64,000 bases of DNA from Gnetum montanum (GCA_015680685.1 MNCI01000150.1:20760-84759), one strand, 5' to 3'; counted from the first letter of the stretch, positions 48,958 to 60,822 are shown. Notes: generated from the sequence alone by a model not told the origin. Translations and numbers: made by a program.

Positions 48958-49305
48958 TCTAGTTTAAGGCCATTCCGGGCCACGTAAGCACTAGTTTAAG
49001 GTCATTTCGGGCCAGATTCACACTAGTTTAAGGCCATTTCAGTCCATATGCGTAGTTTAAGGCCATTTCGGGTCCCAACGTAAGCAAGGGACGTTTCGAA
49101 TGACATGGGTGGATTTCTCGGTTGACCGACCATTTCTGATCGTGGCTAGTTTTATGTCGTTGCGGACATGATAGTTTAACGTCATCCCGGACTAGTGGTA
49201 GTTTAACGTCATTTTGAACCGGTTGTAGTTTAACGTCATTTCGGACCAGTTGTAGTTTAACGTCATTTCGGACCAGTTGTAGTTTAACGTCATTTCGGAC
49301 CACGA
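48958..49305. repeat. Tandem array R1, copy a
   Basis: Ten units as in copy b, the last four nearly identical (GTAGTTTAACGTCATTTCGGACC(A/C)). It lies between the tail-to-tail ends of gag-pro a and the antisense gene. Confidence 0.85.
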
Positions 49306-49316
49306 CGTTTTGTTAT

Positions 49317-51801
49317 TTATTGGTTCAGTAATTTTTTGATTTTTTGCATTTTAACGTTGGGAGTAGAGTTAGCAAGTATGATTCTATATTCAGCGTCCCC
49401 TTTGCTGATCACGTTGAATGGTAATTCAGCCCAAGGGATGTCTGATGGAATTGTTTCTGTGTTAGTGTTTTCTTGTGTTTCAACATGTATCATGGTTTCT
49501 GTGTTAGTTGTGGTTTCTAAGTGAGGTTGCGTATGTACAATGTCAGGCCTGGGTATTTCTGCTCTGGGTGGGTTTTCTTTTGTGTTTAAAGGATTACTGT
49601 CTACCAGTTGTTGTTCATTTATGTCACGTTGTCTAGGCTCTTCGAGCTTAACCTCTGAGCCTTAGTTTGTGTCTATGTACGATGAGATGATGGGTGTAGC
49701 GACCTCCCTGTGTATGATGATTTCACCACCTTCATAAGGCAGATGAATCTCTTGGTGTATAGGAGATGAGACTGCTTTCAGTTGGGCTAACCAGGGCCTT
49801 CCTAATATTAGGTTGAATCTTGGCATCTCATCGATTACTACGAAGTTGACGGATGTGGGGAATTGGTCCCCTACTATGAAGTCTAAGGTCACGGTGCCTT
49901 TGACTATCACGTGCGATCCGCTGAATGATTTCAAGCATGTGGTAGCGGTTGGTCTGATTAGCTCTGTGAGCCCCAATTGTTCAACGATGGGATATGGTAC
50001 TATGTTTGTGGCAGCTTCATCATCTACATGGACCCTATGTATTTTGAATTGGTTTATTCGTATTGTTATAAACATAGGGGCTATTGTTACCCCTCCCATT
50101 TTCTCGTCCACTTTGATGTTGTCATTGTTGAACCTTAATGGTTTGGAAGTTGATCCTTGGGGTGAATACATTACCGCATGAATCGAAGGTTCATTTGGAG
50201 GCAAGTCCTCGCTCACTGGCATAGATGTTAAGATATGCACTAAAGATTCACAATGTGTTTGGGATGTTTAAACTAGGTCATATAGGCTCAGTGAAGTGTT
50301 CTTTTGTTTGAGTGCTTGTGTGACCTGTGTTAGGGATGTTGCTAGGTCTCTACTATTGGGCACATGTTTATCAGCGGTGACTTGGTTCATTGGGCCCAAC
50401 AGTTTTATTTCGTGCATCGTTGGTTTGTCGTTTTTGCCTGGAGTCGTTGTTTTAGACGTATCATGTTTTCTAGATGGTTCACCCTCATGGCCTGTGTTTG
50501 GTTGATCATTAGATGGCTTCATAGGTATTGCATTTAAGGGGGTAGGTTTAGGAGGTTAGGTTAGGGGCAATGATACACCTTTGGGTAAGGTTATGGGTGG
50601 AACAGAAGAGTTGATGGGGTCATCGTGGTAAAAGTCCACTACCTTCAACTCTCCGTCAGCGGCTATTTTGAGGCATTTGACCTTGTCAGTTAGTTCATGC
50701 ATTAGTTTTTTAGCATCTGCCCAGTCTTGAGCGCTAGGTGAGGTGGCAGCTTGGGGATTTGGTACAGTGTACAGATTAGATTATTGGATGGTAGGTTGGA
50801 AGGTTGAAAGCTGTGTAGTTGGCGGTTGTACTTGTGGAATATTTATAGCGGGTGGTATCAGAGGCGGCATATTGTGGGCAAGGGGTTGCTATTGTTGTGG
50901 TTGTGTTTGGAGGATGTTGACGAGTGGAATTGTATGAGGTGGTATGTTGTAGTGAGGGGGTTGATGTGGTTGAGCACCAATCGTTGCCCATTGCCCGGTC
51001 ATGTTTTGTGTAGGAATTCCCTGAACTTATTGAGTTACAGCGGTAAAAGGGGCTCCGTGAGTTTGGACCCAGGGGATATAATGGGCAGACGTAGATGCCG
51101 GTATCACATGCGGCATCGTGATCACGCGCGGTGGGAAGGTCACTTCTACATTGTTTTGAGGGGGTTGCATATGTAAGAATGGGGGTGTCGTGGCTGCGGG
51201 AGGAATTGTGAAGCGTGTTGACTTGAACATCGGTTGGTGGAGGAATGGGGATGAGAGCGGCTACATCTTGTTGAGGTGCATGCACTTGCGTGATGTTCAG
51301 TGGCTGGAGGGACGAAGTTTCTCTCGTGAATGGGTGAAACAATGGGTTTATATAAGTTTGTGGGCTAAGGGTGTGGTATGATTCTTCATGCTCGGATTGA
51401 GCTGCGAACTCATCCTCCTCTTCTGGTTGAGAATTTACTACAGGCTACTCTAGTGACTGGCTCCTTTGCAGGAGGAGTTGTGTGATGAGCTCGACGTAAG
51501 GCTCTGGAAGAGGGATGATGTTGTATGGGGAAGGAATGAACTCCTGTCCTCCCCTGTAGAAAAGTTCGTATTGGAGCTTGACTTCTATTTCAGCTCGGTC
51601 CAAGGCTAGGCTGGCTTGTATGTTCACGCATATGAAGTTGTACTAGTATTGAGTTATGATGTTAGACGACGGGTTCCTCCCTTGCAATCTAAGGAACCAG
51701 CAAGGCCCCACTGTGGGTTGTACTGCGGGCTGTTGGACAACCATGGTGCCTACGATGTTGGTGACTTGGGTGGTTGTAGCAGTGGTGTTTGCGGTGTTCA
51801 T
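49317..51801 (-). pseudogene. Gag-protease polyprotein, family T copy a (core deleted)
   Basis: The ATG complement at 51799-51801 starts MNTANTTATTTQ. The Gln/Pro-rich N-terminus is present, but about 1.68 kb is deleted at about 50557 relative to copy b (33895-35572), removing the capsid core, zinc knuckle and PYVVRVP repeats. The protease region (49662-50240) is otherwise open (VHRVHVDDEA..TNIVPYPIVEQLGL, FNLILGRPWLAQLKA). Its active-site glycine is Glu (DDE for DDG), a likely inactivating change. The C-terminal linker ends LLNQ, stop at 49317. This copy leads the otherwise full unit, so that unit could not make its own capsid. Confidence 0.8.
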
Positions 51802-51849
51802 GATGAACAGTTGAGAATATGGCACAGTGAAGGGATATGGAATTAGAGT

Positions 51850-52515
51850 ACTTAGTGCAACATAAACCTACGTTCGTGGCATACAGCGTATAGACTGGGT
51901 CTCAGCGTATAGGCTTCAACGACCAACGTATAATGACAGCGTAGACAACGTATAGGTATACAGCATATAGTGTCAGTGTAGAGAATCTATAGCGTAAAGC
52001 GTACAGCGTATACGCTAAGCAGCGTAGACAGCGTCAGTGTATAGCGTAAACAAGGTTTACAGCGTACAGAGCGTAGCGTATACGGACGACAGCGTAAACG
52101 AGTTTATGGCATAGGACGTAGACAGGATCTTGTGTGTAGCGTAGATAAAGTCTACAGCATAAAATGAGTAGCGTGTGTGTTAGCAGCGTAAACAGAGTTG
52201 TGTGTGTAGCGTAGACAAAGTCTACAGCGTAGCATGGGTGTGTGGCATATATTGGACAATGTAGACGCTAGGGATTTTGCAGACAGAGTCAGCGTATGGT
52301 TAACAGCGTAGACGTTGAGAGACTTGCAGATGGTAAGTTTTAAACGGAGCAACGTAGACGCTTAACAACATAGACGCTCAACAACGTAGACGCTGGATAG
52401 TTTGCAGATAGTAAGTTTTGAACTAAGCAGCGTAAACGTTGGGAGGTTTGCAGAAAGGGTCGACATATACTCAACAGCGTAGATGATGAGAGCTCTGAAG
52501 CACAGTAAGTTTAAG
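51850..52515 (-). repeat. 5' leader of family T copy a with GCGTA/GTATAC array
   Basis: Dense CAGCGTATAC, CAGCGTAGAC and AGCGTAAAC units. It is the longer version of 36850-37255, with the extra part at about 51990-52290. Confidence 0.8.
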
Positions 52516-52520
52516 GCAGA

Positions 52521-52540
52521 GGCTCTCCTTCTAGCGCCAA
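52521..52540 (-). other. Primer binding site, family T copy a
   Basis: The minus strand TTGGCGCTAGAAGGAGAGCC begins five bases after the LTR's CA end. It is less decayed than copy b. Confidence 0.65.
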
Positions 52541-52544
52541 TTTC

Positions 52545-53777
52545 TGTATCGTCCGAAATCGTCGGTCTCCGGCTGGAAGGAAACAGAAACCAAGGGATCA
52601 CCGGACACGCACAGAAGACCCTACCTTCGCCTGAGGGTAAGCTGGAATTAATGAAGGCAGAGTACCTTGAGTGGTCCGCACGAGGATCAGGCAAGGATTT
52701 CCCCGAACGTACATCGAAGTGTTATACGCTGGGTTATATGCAAACGGCGTAACAGGCGTAAAGCGGAGTGTAAACAGCAGAACTAATGCGAATGGAGCAT
52801 AAACGTAAAAGAGCGTAAATAGTATACATGCAACAATTAATGCAAACTGTAACAGATTTTAGAAAGAAAATGTAACAATGGTATTTCAAAATGAGAGTTA
52901 CAATGCACCGGTCTAACGCCGTTGTGGCTTTGACACAAGGCAGATGAGTAGCTCCAGTGGATGCAGGGGTGACTGTGGGCTGGTTCAAACTGTAGGCACA
53001 GTGTAGAGGCTATGTGCTCAGCGTACAGGGTTGTCTAGCATACAAGGTTCTCTGCTCTGGTTCCCAGCATCTTTGTTTTTCTCTCTGGTTTTCTTAAAAT
53101 TGCCGATCGCCTTTGTGCTAGTGAGAAATTGGGGTTTTTATACAAGTTTTGATGTTAGACACGGGTTGGGTGACACGTGGCGTGTTGACCGGGTGTGAAA
53201 GAATATAATTTACAAGTATACAACATATTACATCTGCCGGGCATATACGCTAGGCGTATACGCTGGGCATGGAGGGCGTATATGCTGTGGATGCTGGGCA
53301 TATACGCTGATGGTTGCTCTGTTCATGAGTTAATGCCTCGTATTAAGTCTTGCTCTGCAGTGCTATTTCTAGGCCATCTTCAGGGGTTGCTCACCGAGTG
53401 TATACATCAATTGTACCTACTGAGCGTACACATGAGGTGTCTACGCTAGGCGTATACGCTGAGCATGTACGCTGAGGATGCAATCTGGGGCGTATACGTT
53501 GGGCGTATACGCTGTGAGCATCGGGCGTATACATTGGGTGTATACACTGAGAATACATACTTAGTTTAAACTAAGTATTTCAAGCTCTGAAGTTGCCAGG
53601 TTTGGTAGCAGATGTTGTCGTGGTCGTCTATGGGTCCCAGGGACCTGCTTCTTGTTGAGTTCGACAATGCTTGAAGCTGTCTGCGGGGCCCTCAAGCTTC
53701 AGCCATGCTGAGGAACGTCATGACTTAGCTTGGTTCTTGTTGGAGAAGTACTAAGCTCAAAATTTTCTGGTATTTCA
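52545..53777 (-). mobile_element. LTR a of family T (5' LTR of the full unit)
   Basis: It begins TGAAATACCAGAAAATTTT (53777) and ends GATACA (52545), about 1.23 kb. TATAAAAAC is the complement of 53134-53142; the neighbouring telo-box has mutated (AAACCCCAA). The GTATAC array lies at 53240-53560. It abuts family A LTR sequence at 53778 directly. Confidence 0.85.
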
Positions 53778-54053
53778 CCTAGCTAATTAGTTAAATTAAA
53801 TTAGTTACTCAATTATTTCACTTCTCCCTTTTTAGCACCAGGACATAAAACATAAAAAGTATAAAAATCATATACCTCAAGTTTACTTAACCATACAATT
53901 ATGCCTTACAAGTAAGCTTGGGAAGACAATGATCGCCTAACCCATCCTTGTTCTGTGAAGGTGCATAAGCACTTAGTCCTTGGAGTTTGATCAGATCGTG
54001 CATGAATGCTTGTATTCATATGGTTGAGTGTAAGGGTACCTCTCCGCTCATCA
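53778..54053 (+). mobile_element. 3' part of a family A LTR (5' LTR of element C)
   Basis: TTAGTTAAATTAAATTAGTTACTCAATTA matches 20690-20716, then the usual U5 end to CCGCTCATCA at 54053 before a PBS. U3, R and early U5 are missing. The family T tandem sits between this piece and the LTR piece at 31735-31894. Confidence 0.75.
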
Positions 54054-54073
54054 TTGACACCATTTTTGAGGAC
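54054..54073 (+). other. Primer binding site, element C
   Basis: TTGACACCATTTTTGAGGAC. It differs from the tRNA-Asp complement by transitions and one transversion. Confidence 0.65.
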
Positions 54074-54192
54074 TTTGTTGTTTGTGTGCTAATTAGAACT
54101 TAGGAATTTTTCCATCGTTGGAACAAACTCGTAGGGTTAGTGACCATACAATCATCAAAAAGAGAAGAGTATTGCACACTGAAGAATTAATC

Positions 54193-56640
54193 ATGTCTCT
54201 TTTTTCTTACGGGAGTGCTTTACTGCCTAGGTCTGACACAATGAATAATTGGAGGTGTAGTACACATGATGACCTGCCAGTGCCCCAATAGTTTCGTGTG
54301 GTATACGTTCATCCTGATGAATATATACCAAACTTTACCTTTATCCTCCAATAGGATGAACAACTGCATTGGTGTGATTTAGAAGGTAACATAGTGTTAC
54401 CTCTCAATTGCTTAGTCCTAAGCATGCTCCTTCGTGCTCTCACATGAATTGGTATGTAGCACTTATAGGTAGAATATGTTGTGCATGAACACGACTTGAG
54501 AGAGTATTGATCCATGGAAGCACAACGCCAAAGGAACTTACAATAGGAGAGACATTATAAATTTATGAAGGGAAAATGGTCTCAAGATGTCCCGTATGTC
54601 CTAAGTGAAAACGAGGATGGTGAACCTGCCTTAGGAGGTTTTCCACAAAACAATGTTCCTCTAGTTGACTTCGGTCAAGGAGTTGGATATTAGAATCTTC
54701 ACTCAATAGTTCATAACCCAGGTTCTGATACCAATGGACACAAAGGATCTAAAAAAGGAACACGAACACATGACAACAACAAACAAACATTCCAATCATA
54801 ACTATAATTGAGGCCATGACTATTAAAGAGGAAGTGCCAAATGCCATCATGGTGCCAATCCTCCTTTCCCTTCACCTTCATCATCTCCTTCCCCCTCTTC
54901 GTTAGGATCTGAATGCAATCACAAAGGGAAGGACTATGAGGACAATGGTAAGTGAAACAGAGATCATAGATGAAACCGTCGAGAAAGGGGACAAGGGGAT
55001 TTTAGAGAAACACACCACAAAAGAAGGGAGAGTAGGGAACAGCATAGGCATCATCAATGCCATAGACAATATGATCACGATGAACCCCTACTAGCTACTC
55101 GAAGTATGCTAGATATAAGTGAGGCCATTAGGATCTCAATAAGGCACCAAAAAGATAGTAGGATCAAAAGATTAGACATGAATAACATCCGAAGATTTTA
55201 AGGGGGATATAATGTTGATCCTCAAAACCATCTACAAGCATTTCATGATGCATGTGGCTTACAAAATATAGAAAATGAATGGAAAAAATTTAAGTTATTT
55301 CCGCAGACACTAATCAAGGAAGCGGAAAGCTAGTACCAGTCCTTAGAATTGGAATCCATTCATCGATGGAGTACCATGTTAGAGTTATTCAACAATAAGT
55401 ATCAAATGTACTCCCGAGTGTTCAACCTGCAAAGGCAAATCCAAGGATGAAAACAAGGAGGACACTAACCCTTGGATGTTGCCATTGGTTGATATTATTC
55501 ATACTATATTGGTTCCCTAGCCATGGTTATTTGCAAAGGGAAAAACTATGTCATCTTGTAGCTGGGCTTAGGTACGAAACACGAAGAACCCTTAGGACTT
55601 ATGTCGAAGGAAGACTATCCAGTCTTAGAGCCCATCAAGTACAAAGATTGTTGGAGCAAGTTGCCAAGGAGGAAGGTGAGTTAAGGAAAAGAGAAAATGT
55701 GGAGGAATATAATAGAGACCCTTCCCTTCAAAAGAAGGAAGTTAGATTTTGTGAGGATGAAGAAGAGTCATCACTTGAAGAGATGGTGAATAGGAAGACT
55801 TTGCCCATTCAAAAGTTTGCATTAGATGTATCGACAAAGGTAGATCAAATGTGAGACTTAGATAATAAAGTTCAAACCATTCTAAAAATAGTTGAGGAGT
55901 TTAGGAAACAAAGTAGTGATTGAGAGAGGAGGAAAAAGAAAGAAGATAAATATGCACATAACAAAGGTAAGGGCAAAGTTGCCATCATTGAAGAGGTTAT
56001 GGATTTGGACACAGAAAATGATGGTGAATGTGAGATATGCCAATATGATCATCTTAAGGAATGTTGCCCAGTAATCTCACATTTGGAAGAGTTTGGGGTG
56101 TATGCACTAAACCCACGATTAAACAAATGGCAAGCACCCAGAAGGTTACCTTATCCTTAAGGTAACCCAAGGCAGTTCCACCAACCTTTGACATATTATC
56201 TAAGTGGAACTCCATCACAACCAATTGAATAGTATCAATAGTGGCAACACCCACAATCATGGGAAATGTCATTACCACATCAACAATACCCTTACCATTA
56301 ACCTAACCTGTATGGATACTACATGTAGCAGCAGATCTCTCCACGTGACTCCACTAGTTACGTTGCCCTTGTGCCTCACTACCAAACCCACAAGTACTAT
56401 AGAATTCCTTCTCTTAAAGGTGATGTTCCACAAATATACTATCCTTCTCATCCAACTGCACCTCTTCCACCCTTAGCTCCATTACCACCTGCTCCAACTA
56501 TGCAAGGTAAGCTCCTTGCCCAGCTGCAACAACGTAACGCTATAAAGGCTGTCAATCCTCAACCTACTATTGATTCATACAACCACACAAAGAAGAGACC
56601 TTTCTTTAGAACCAATAGTCTAACCAAGTCCTTACAGCCA
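54193..56640 (+). pseudogene. Gag, element C
   Basis: ATG 54193 opens MSLFSYGS. Then come HPDEYIPNFTFILQ (54310), an Asp/Arg/Lys linker, the core (NHLQAFHDACGLQNIENEW, about 55230), RLLEQVAKEEGELRKRENVEE (55645), CEICQYDHLKECC (56030, an intact C-X2-C-X3-H-X4-C knuckle) and a Pro/Gln-rich tail. In-frame stops, mostly TAG, occur through it. The order and spacing match elements B and D. Confidence 0.75.
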
Positions 56641-56769
56641 TAAGCAACTAATTGTCCAAATGCCTCATGATCATTTGAGACTTCAGAACTCCCTTCAAAC
56701 CAAAGACCACACCCAATGCACACAGTCATGTTGACTCATGCCATCACCAATTAGATTAAAGCTGACCAT

Positions 56770-57333
56770 CTTCCTATGAGGTTCTTTGATCGTGGAAGTC
56801 CTCTTATATATTTACAAATTGCTGGGAATGAGCCTTGCAAAGCTCTTTTGGATTCAGGTTCTAGTGTTATCTTAATCTCTCAAGAAATATACAAAGCCTG
56901 GAACCTGCCTCCACTAAAAAAGAGTAACATTCATTTAGAATTGGTTAACCAATCCATCACTATCCCATTAAGATTAGTGGAGGACATTGTCACCATTATT
57001 TGTGGATGGTTATATCTAGTTGATTTCCTGGTGATTCAAGTCAACAATTGTAAGGGGGATTTTCCAATCATAATGGGAAGAGCATGGCTAAGCATGATTG
57101 ATGCGTGCCTAGGCATATGTGATTTTTCCCTAGAAATATCAAAGAAAAATATGTTTGGAAAGATCAAGAAGAAGAAAGTTCCATGCATCGCATATAGTGA
57201 CACAAGGTGCAATTGTGTGCAGAAGGCTTGGTTTGTACAATGCTTAACATTACTTGCATGCAACCAGTGTGCACCAATAACTGACATACAAAGATGCCTG
57301 TATGCAGCAACCACAAGACAAGAAGACACCTAG
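56770..57333 (+). pseudogene. Aspartic protease, element C (active site kept)
   Basis: An open frame of 185 residues (56776-57333) covers GNEPCKALLDSGSSVILIS with Asp-Ser-Gly intact, then GDFPIIMGRAWLSMIDACLGI. Upstream gag is broken, so it is still a remnant of a polyprotein, but this domain is the only family A protease here without a damaged catalytic triplet. Confidence 0.8.
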
Positions 57334-57469
57334 TGGCTAACAGCTGACCAGGAGAGCAATTCAACTCTATGCATGGACCCAACTAAGAGCGTAACTTGTG
57401 CCTATATCAATAGCGTAGATACATGAGAGCAAGTCCATGGCCAACTTCCAATAATCGATACCAAAAATA

Positions 57470-60330
57470 CCAACTGCAGGAAGTTGAAAATCATTGATGA
57501 GTTCAAGCAAGATCCCCTTGAGTTAAAATTGTTGCCCATCGATATGGAGTACACATTTCTCAAGAATGGAAACCGGTAATCATTAATGCTAAGCTCACTC
57601 CTCAACAAAAAGAAAGACTACTGAAAATGATGAACAAATAGTTGGAAGCCTTTACTTGGTCATATCCCGAATTAACCGAAATAGATCCTAGGATATGTCA
57701 ACATAACATTTACACTAATCCCTCCATGAAACCTTGACGACAACTGCAAAGGTGATTGAACCTAAAGCTTAAGTAAGTGGTTAAAGAAGAAATTAAACAA
57801 ATTCTAGAGGCCAAGTTCATCTATCCCATTGCTAATAATGAATGAGTTAGTTCATTAGTCATTGTGCCCAAAAAGGGAGGTGAATGGAGGGTATGTATAG
57901 ACTTTAGGCTACTAAACATGGCAACATTCAAGGAACACTTCCCATTGCCATTCGTCAACCAAGTCTTAGATACCAATGCAAGGCATTGCTACTATAGTTT
58001 TTTGGATGGTTACAGTGGATACAATCAAATTCAAATAGCACCAAAACACCAAGCCAATGCCACATTCATAAGTCCTTGGGGGAAATTTGCATATAGGTAG
58101 ATGCGATTTGGCTTGTGTAATGCCCCAACAACGTTTTAACGTTTCATTATAAGTGTCTTTCAGTAGAAAATAGGGAATGGTGTGGAGGTCTTTATGGATA
58201 ATTTCTCCACCTATGGAGTAGACTTTGAACAAGCATTAGACTAATTAGAGCAAGTACTGAAACAATGTGTAGAAACCAACTTAAGGCTAAATTGGAAAAA
58301 AAACCATTTAATGGTCCAAGAAGGCATCATGTTAGGGCATAAGATTTCACAAACAAGGATATAGGTAGATCCTGAAAAGATTAAGGTCATCCAAGGAATC
58401 ACTTGGTAACCTGAAACTATCCAAGACATTGGATCATTCCTTGGACATACTGACTATTATAGATGCTTCATTGAGAACATTTTGAAGGTTAAAAACCATT
58501 GGTAGAATTAACAAAGAAGGATGTATCCTTTGAATGGAATAGGGAATGTGAGCTAGCCTTCCAAACCTTGAAATAGAAGCTCATAGAAACACCTATTCTA
58601 CAAGCTCTTAACTGGTCTAGACCATTCTACATAATGACTGATGTGTCCAACTTTGACTTAGGGGCTCTACTTACACAGTTAGATGACCAGAAATGACCCT
58701 ATTACATTCATTGTGCAAGTTGAAGTATTGCTAGTGTATAGCTTAACTACACCACAACAAAAAAAGAGTTAATGGCTATGGTGTTTGCACTAGAAAAATT
58801 TAGGTACTATGTATTGGGCTATAAGATATTTGTACATATGAATCATAGTGCAATATGATTCCTAATGAATAAACCAATGGTGAGCCCTTGCATCATATGA
58901 TGACTCGTGATGTTACAAGAGTTTGATCTTACAATGATTGATCGTAAAAGTACCAAGAATGTTGTTGCTAATCATTTATCTCAGTTACGATGGGATAAAA
59001 AAGAGGACGAACATCCAATTTCTGATGGTTTTCCTGATGAACTCCTCTTTGCAAGTGTAGTAAACAATCAATTAACCACAGAGACAAATGGGTATAGTAG
59101 CATTCTTACCTATCTCCTCACACAAGAAACACCATAAGGGTTAGACGTTAAAAAGAAACAATAGTTTCTTCACTGAGCGAAATATTTCATGGAAATCAAC
59201 AAACAACTTTATAAAGTATGTTCCGATAGCTTGGTTCGATGGTGTGTTCCCGATGTAGATCAATTGCTAGTTCTCCAAGATGCTCATGAGGGCCCTTGTG
59301 GGGTCCTTACACTAGGAGATGGACAACCATTAAAATCTTGCTTGTAGGATATTATTGGCCTACATTGTTCTAGGATGCTCATCAATTCATTCAATCTTGT
59401 GAGCATTGCCAATGCAATGGGGGAATGATTGCTAGAACGGAGGGTCCACAACAATGGATTCAACCTTTAAAACTCTTCAACATATGGGGCATTAATTTTA
59501 TGGGGCCTATTACATTGATGTCCAATGGAAAAGCATACACTGTTGTTGTTGTGAATTATTTTACAAAGTGGATAGAAGTAGCTACTGTTATGGACTGTAC
59601 ATCATCTACCGCTGCACGGTTTGTTCAAAAATAAATCATAAATAGGTTTGGTGTGCCTCGTGCACTTATTTGTGACAATGGTACACACTTCACAGATGCA
59701 ACTTTTCAAAAGTTGATGTAACACTTAGGAGTGGAGCATAAGTTGACTACACCATATTATCCTGAAGAAAATGGCTGAGCCGAAGTCACCAATAGGGAGA
59801 TCATAAAAATATTGACATAAACCATTAGCAAATATAGAGGAGACTAGAGCACCAAACTGAACGATGCTCTTTGGGCATACCACTCTACATGGAAACCCCC
59901 TAGAGGCTACTCTCCCTATGAGTTAGTTTATGGTAAAGTCGCAATACTTCCTATCCAAGTTGAGCTCCGTACACTATCTATAGCATGCAACCTCAACCTT
60001 GACCTCAGTCTAGCACAAAAAGAACAGTTAATAAACCTTAACTTGCTAGATGAAGACTGATTAGCCACCCTGTCATCTAATGAACTACATAAGGCCTTTA
60101 ATAAATAGCATCATGACCTAAGGATTAGGAAATTCAAATACCAACTAGGAGATAAGGTTCTTTATTGGAATCTTGCACATGTGCCAAAATGAACTAAATT
60201 TCAAAAATTATGGGAAGGACCTTATATTATTCATGAAAATTTTCCTTTAGAGGCCATGATGATCTATAACCCTGAAAGCTCGAATAAGAAATTACTGGTT
60301 AACATCTAGCAAACCAAACCTTTCCATGAG
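57470..60330 (+). pseudogene. Pol (RT-RNaseH-integrase), element C
   Basis: RT at 57640-58440: WRVCIDFRLLNMATFKEHFP, FLDGYSGYNQIQIAPKH, FGLCNAPTTF; the catalytic box is FMDN (second Asp lost). RNase H at 58590-58960: MTDVSNFDLGALLTQ, KKELMAMVFALEKF, HMNHSAI (Asp to Asn), VANHLSQL. Integrase at 59230-60330: CEHCQCNGG zinc region, WGINFMGPI (first Asp to Asn), CDNGTHFTD, TNREIIKIL, DALWAYHS, then WEGPYIIHENFP. There are many TAG/TGA stops. It is the most complete family A pol in the window. One RNase H only, unlike family T. Confidence 0.85.
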
Positions 60331-60417
60331 CTTAAAATAGCTAGTACTAACACTACCTCTATTAATGAACAACCTTGCTCATTATTTCGAATCTCCTCCT
60401 TCCAACCCAATCGTGGG

Positions 60418-60822
60418 TGATGAGTCGTGATATCGCATACATGATATCATGTATGCGATATTGTAGCCTTCCATGCTATATCACGTATGCGATATTACAG
60501 CCTGCTTCATTACTTATAAATAAGAGGCAGGCACACTTAGTTTGCATAGTTAGTCTTATTCCCTTGCCTTTTCTCCCTTTTAGAGTTAAAATTATTTCTG
60601 TGTGCCCACAATAGGAGTCAGAAAGTAAATGGATCTTTATTTGAGCATTGTGTACTTAACCATACAATCATGACATACAAGTAAGCTTGGAAAGACAATG
60701 ATTGATCAATCCATTCTTGTTTCACAAAGGCACATAAGCACTTAGTCCTTGGAATTTGACTGAATTGTGCATGGATGCTTGTATTCATATGGTTGAGTGT
60801 AGGGATACCTCACTGCTCATCA
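60418..60822 (+). mobile_element. Shared short LTR between elements C and D
   Basis: TGATGAGTCGTGATATCGC, GATATC units, TATAAATA at 60515-60522, then a jump from GTGTACTT to ACCATACAATC (R and early U5 deleted), ending GCTCATCA. It is 405 bases against about 880-940 for full LTRs. It follows integrase of C almost directly and precedes the PBS of D. Confidence 0.8.

Noticed and set aside
32319-49305. Centromeric or other satellite DNA
   Set aside because: The arrays are short, and occur at fixed positions inside one retroelement unit rather than as long megasatellite blocks.
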